Source: an uncultured Oscillospiraceae bacterium
GTDB taxonomy: Bacteria; Bacillota_A; Clostridia; Oscillospirales; Oscillospiraceae
Direction of reading: 5' to 3'
Length of the DNA stretch: 6,672 nucleotides
Assembly (NCBI GenBank): GCA_910579155.1
Contig: CAJTTS010000145.1
Coordinates: 1-6,672 of the forward strand
Both the position numbers and the translations under genes were made by a program. The notes under the pieces are model-generated. The model was not told where the DNA came from, did no database searches, and saw only the letters and a program-made list of their open reading frames with translations. The number at the start of each line of letters is the position of its first letter. The first letter of the stretch is position 1. This document shows positions 4,736 through 6,672 of the stretch, piece by piece.

Positions 4736-6544
4736 TTACGCTTGCTTTTGGTAGAAATCTAACAGTGTGGCGCTTACACTATCCTCCTCTCGAATGCGCC
4801 GGGCGGTTTCGGTGCGGTCTGTGGCTTTGAGGATAGCAGTGTTCCGAGCTGCCTGGGGTGTTATATGCTCTACAATATCCGGCTCTCCGGATTCGTTGAA
4901 CACCTTCTCCATGAGTTGATTTCTGGCAATGATTTCATGGATATCTACATCACGGGTGGGCTTGTACTTCTGAACCATAGTCCGCGCTTTCTTCTTTTCT
5001 TTTGCAGCCCTGATGTAGTCCTCCTCGCTGGTATGGCGGAACGGGGTGCGGATTTTAGCCTCTGCCATACAGATAGCGCGATTTTCCATATCAAAAACAG
5101 CTATTTTATCAATGTTATCCGGGTCATAGACCACAATGACACGTTCGCCCTGATGGTAAAGAAGTGCATCGTTGTAATAGTTGTTGTTCTTAATGGAAAT
5201 CCCGTTTTTGTGGACGACGCGCTCCTCCGAGTTGCCACAGAGAAGGCGTAGGGCATCCAGATCACTGACAACCCGCTTTACTGCCAGATTTTCAGCGTAT
5301 ACTTGGTCTGGGCACTTTCCGCCCATGTCTATACCATCGCTTTTTTCTTGGTTGTACTCCGCTATGTAGGCGGTCAGTAGCTTGACAAACTCATCCAGCG
5401 TGGGGGCCTGTGCCACAATCTCTTTATTGGATATCTGCATACACTCAGGCCTGATTTTGGCGTTGCAGCCCGTATAAGTGCCGAACCGACGGCTGAAACG
5501 GTTGGTAAATGTACCGAAAAATCGCTCCACAGTTTTAGCCTGACCATGGTAGGGCGTTGCGTATATTTGACCTATACCAAGCTGGTTTACCAAAGACATA
5601 GGATAGTCCTTGCTGAAGCTTTTGGACCGATAATCCTTACCATTGTCAAAATAAACCTCGTTAGGCACTCCGTTTTGTTCCACGCCCAGACGGAAGCATT
5701 TCTTGACAGCTGTTGCGTTAGGGTCAGCGTCCCGGACCAGGAACGATACTACACGGTTAGAGCGTGCGTCGAAGAGCACCGTCAGCCATGGCCGGATTGC
5801 CCTGGCTCCGTCTGCGCTCTTAACAAACACATCTACAAGATGGTGGTCCGAGAACCAGATATCATTTGATGCAATGTCGAGCTTGCTGCGCTCCATGGAA
5901 GGAAGAGCGTCATTGAACGCTTTTGGTCCGTCCCTGTAGTACAGAACCGCATAATAGGGAATGGTTTTGACCTTGCGCTCAAATGCCTTGCAGGAGGGGA
6001 TATCCGGGTATTCCATCCTGGTAACATCATAGCAGAGCTTGATGCCGCGCTTCTGCTGAGTCATATAGAGCGAATAGAACAGCTCCCATGCTTCCTCGGG
6101 AATGGTGTCCTTTCCCCGGTTGTGCCCGCCGCGCTGGTCGATCAAGGCCACAACATCTTTCTCTTGGTACTTTCTCTGCCAACGGAACAACTTGCTTTTG
6201 GTGATAGCGTCCTCAGTGGGGTTATTGGAATTGAACCAAGATACAAAATCATCTGGAGATAGACCCTTTTGCTGGTACTGCTCCACAACCCACGCTTTGG
6301 CGTTGGCTTCGTCCCGCTGTTTTCCTGTAAATTGCAGGATATCCACAGGAGGAGGTACTTCCCTGCGATATCGGGCCTGTGCGCTCTCTGGAAGTGATTC
6401 TAAGGCGATGCGCAGTTGTTTGCCACCCCGGCCCTTGCCGTTGACATAGCGGTATTGGTATCTATTTTGTTGCACAGCTTTTTTGACGGCGCTATCTGTA
6501 ACTCTGCATAAAGCAGCCACGTCTGGTACTGTTAGCCATGTCAA
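4736..6544 (-). CDS. MuA-like DDE transposase
   Basis: A 602-residue transposase that would cut and join phage ends during integration and replicative transposition. Residues 2-60 are the Mu-type N-terminal DNA-binding domain (WLTVPDVAALCRVTDSAVKK; NGKGRGGKQLRI). A helical end-binding region (70-200) follows. The retroviral-integrase-like core has catalytic Asp233 (WFSDHHLVDV), Asp300 (VYFDNGKDYR) and Glu340 (GQAKTVERFFG). The Mu C-terminal beta-barrel is at 434-497 (KNGISIKNNNYYN; GERVIVVYDPDN), and a basic helix (512-530) and a tail come last, expected to contact MuB. The start is TTG at 6544: no in-frame ATG is near, and AGGAGGTGAT is nine bases upstream. The gene follows the Ner-position gene by about 73 bases and leads into B. 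Confidence 0.95.
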   Translation of the reverse strand: MTWLTVPDVAALCRVTDSAVKKAVQQNRYQYRYVNGKGRGGKQLRIALESLPESAQARYRREVPPPVDILQFTGKQRDEANAKAWVVEQYQQKGLSPDDFVSWFNSNNPTEDAITKSKLFRWQRKYQEKDVVALIDQRGGHNRGKDTIPEEAWELFYSLYMTQQKRGIKLCYDVTRMEYPDIPSCKAFERKVKTIPYYAVLYYRDGPKAFNDALPSMERSKLDIASNDIWFSDHHLVDVFVKSADGARAIRPWLTVLFDARSNRVVSFLVRDADPNATAVKKCFRLGVEQNGVPNEVYFDNGKDYRSKSFSKDYPMSLVNQLGIGQIYATPYHGQAKTVERFFGTFTNRFSRRFGTYTGCNAKIRPECMQISNKEIVAQAPTLDEFVKLLTAYIAEYNQEKSDGIDMGGKCPDQVYAENLAVKRVVSDLDALRLLCGNSEERVVHKNGISIKNNNYYNDALLYHQGERVIVVYDPDNIDKIAVFDMENRAICMAEAKIRTPFRHTSEEDYIRAAKEKKKARTMVQKYKPTRDVDIHEIIARNQLMEKVFNESGEPDIVEHITPQAARNTAILKATDRTETARRIREEDSVSATLLDFYQKQA

Positions 6545-6549
6545 AGGGT

Positions 6550-6559
6550 ATCACCTCCT
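6550..6559 (-). promoter_or_regulatory. Ribosome binding site of the transposase gene
   Basis: On the minus strand these ten bases read AGGAGGTGAT, complementary along their length to the 3' end of 16S rRNA. They set the start of the transposase at the weak TTG codon 6544. A nearby ATG at 6539 is out of frame. A strong site combined with a weak start codon may hold transposase synthesis at a set level. Confidence 0.75.
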
Positions 6560-6617
6560 GTCGAACTAAGTTCATGCTATGCAAACAGGAAAATTTCTAT
6601 TGGCCAGATTCAGAATT

Positions 6618-6672
6618 CTAAGATTCTTTTCCAAATAAGGCCGCAACTAGATCGAAGGGGTCAAGGCCCAGA
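6618..6672 (-). CDS. C-terminus of a Ner/repressor-position phage protein (partial)
   Basis: The minus-strand frame entering from the right edge ends in LGLDPFDLVAALFGKES and a TAG stop at 6618-6620, 73 bases before the transposase start. In Mu the gene before A is ner, a small helix-turn-helix regulator of the early promoter, and C-termini of this kind (DPFDLVAALFG) are familiar to me from phage repressor-like proteins that precede Mu-type transposases in Firmicutes. Only 17 residues can be seen, so the assignment rests on position and the ending. The DNA-binding part is outside the window. Confidence 0.6.
   Translation of the reverse strand, partial: LGLDPFDLVAALFGKES

Noticed and set aside
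6563..6626. Small repeats before the transposase: GAACT/AGTTC dyad (6563-6573), AGAATTCT palindrome (6612-6619) and two AGATTC copies (6606-6611, 6621-6626)
   Set aside because: They are too short to distinguish from chance, and part of them lies within the coding end of the upstream gene. They do not resemble MuA end-binding sites I can recognise.
1..6672. CRISPR array, tRNA or rRNA genes
   Set aside because: I saw no regularly spaced repeats, no cloverleaf with a CCA-type acceptor and no rRNA core sequence on either strand.

Overview
The window comes from a low-to-mid GC Gram-positive genome, most likely a gut clostridial (Oscillospiraceae-type) bacterium. Evidence is the strong AGGAGG-type ribosome sites before nearly every gene, roughly even base composition, frequent TTG/GTG starts, and a RepA C-terminus of the kind carried by conjugative elements of gut Clostridia. 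Almost all of it (about 440 to the right edge) is part of a Mu-like transposable phage lying on the minus strand. The first ~438 bases are the end of an unrelated plus-strand gene from a conjugative or plasmid-like element. The two meet tail to tail at a junction that cuts both reading frames.

Reading the phage in its own direction (right to left): the last 17 codons of a gene in the Ner/repressor position (6618-6672), the MuA-type DDE transposase (4736-6544), the MuB-type target-selection ATPase (3814-4722), a 167-base gap, two small unidentified helical proteins (3347-3646 and 3027-3332), a 252-base regulatory gap, a Mor-type middle-operon activator (2472-2774), a gpT-type major head protein (1537-2454), a gpI-type prohead protease/scaffold (614-1525), and a small phage protein that resembles the winged-helix protein of Mu-like late operons (432-599), broken at the junction. 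A and B would integrate and replicate the element. Mor would switch on the genes after it. T and I are the shell subunit and its maturation protease.

Two gaps hold the most interesting signals. At 3682-3781, on the plus strand and therefore against the phage operon, there is a complete mini-gene: TTGAAA, 17 bases, an extended TGATATACT -10, two hairpins, and a run of T. This looks like a 65-70 nt antisense/regulatory RNA placed between B and the accessory genes. At 2987-3016 there is a 30-bp perfect palindrome just after the last early gene, followed by a good minus-strand promoter (TTGAAC-17-TATGAT) in front of mor. Together these suggest that mor has its own transcription start, insulated from the A-B operon.

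The head gene order is not that of Mu. T directly follows mor and precedes I (Mu has I then T), and no portal, terminase, F or tail gene is visible between mor and the head pair. The gene-to-gene spacing is tight and each gene has a good ribosome site, so this may be a genuine alternative arrangement and not scrambled debris, but the truncation at ~438 prevents a firm conclusion.
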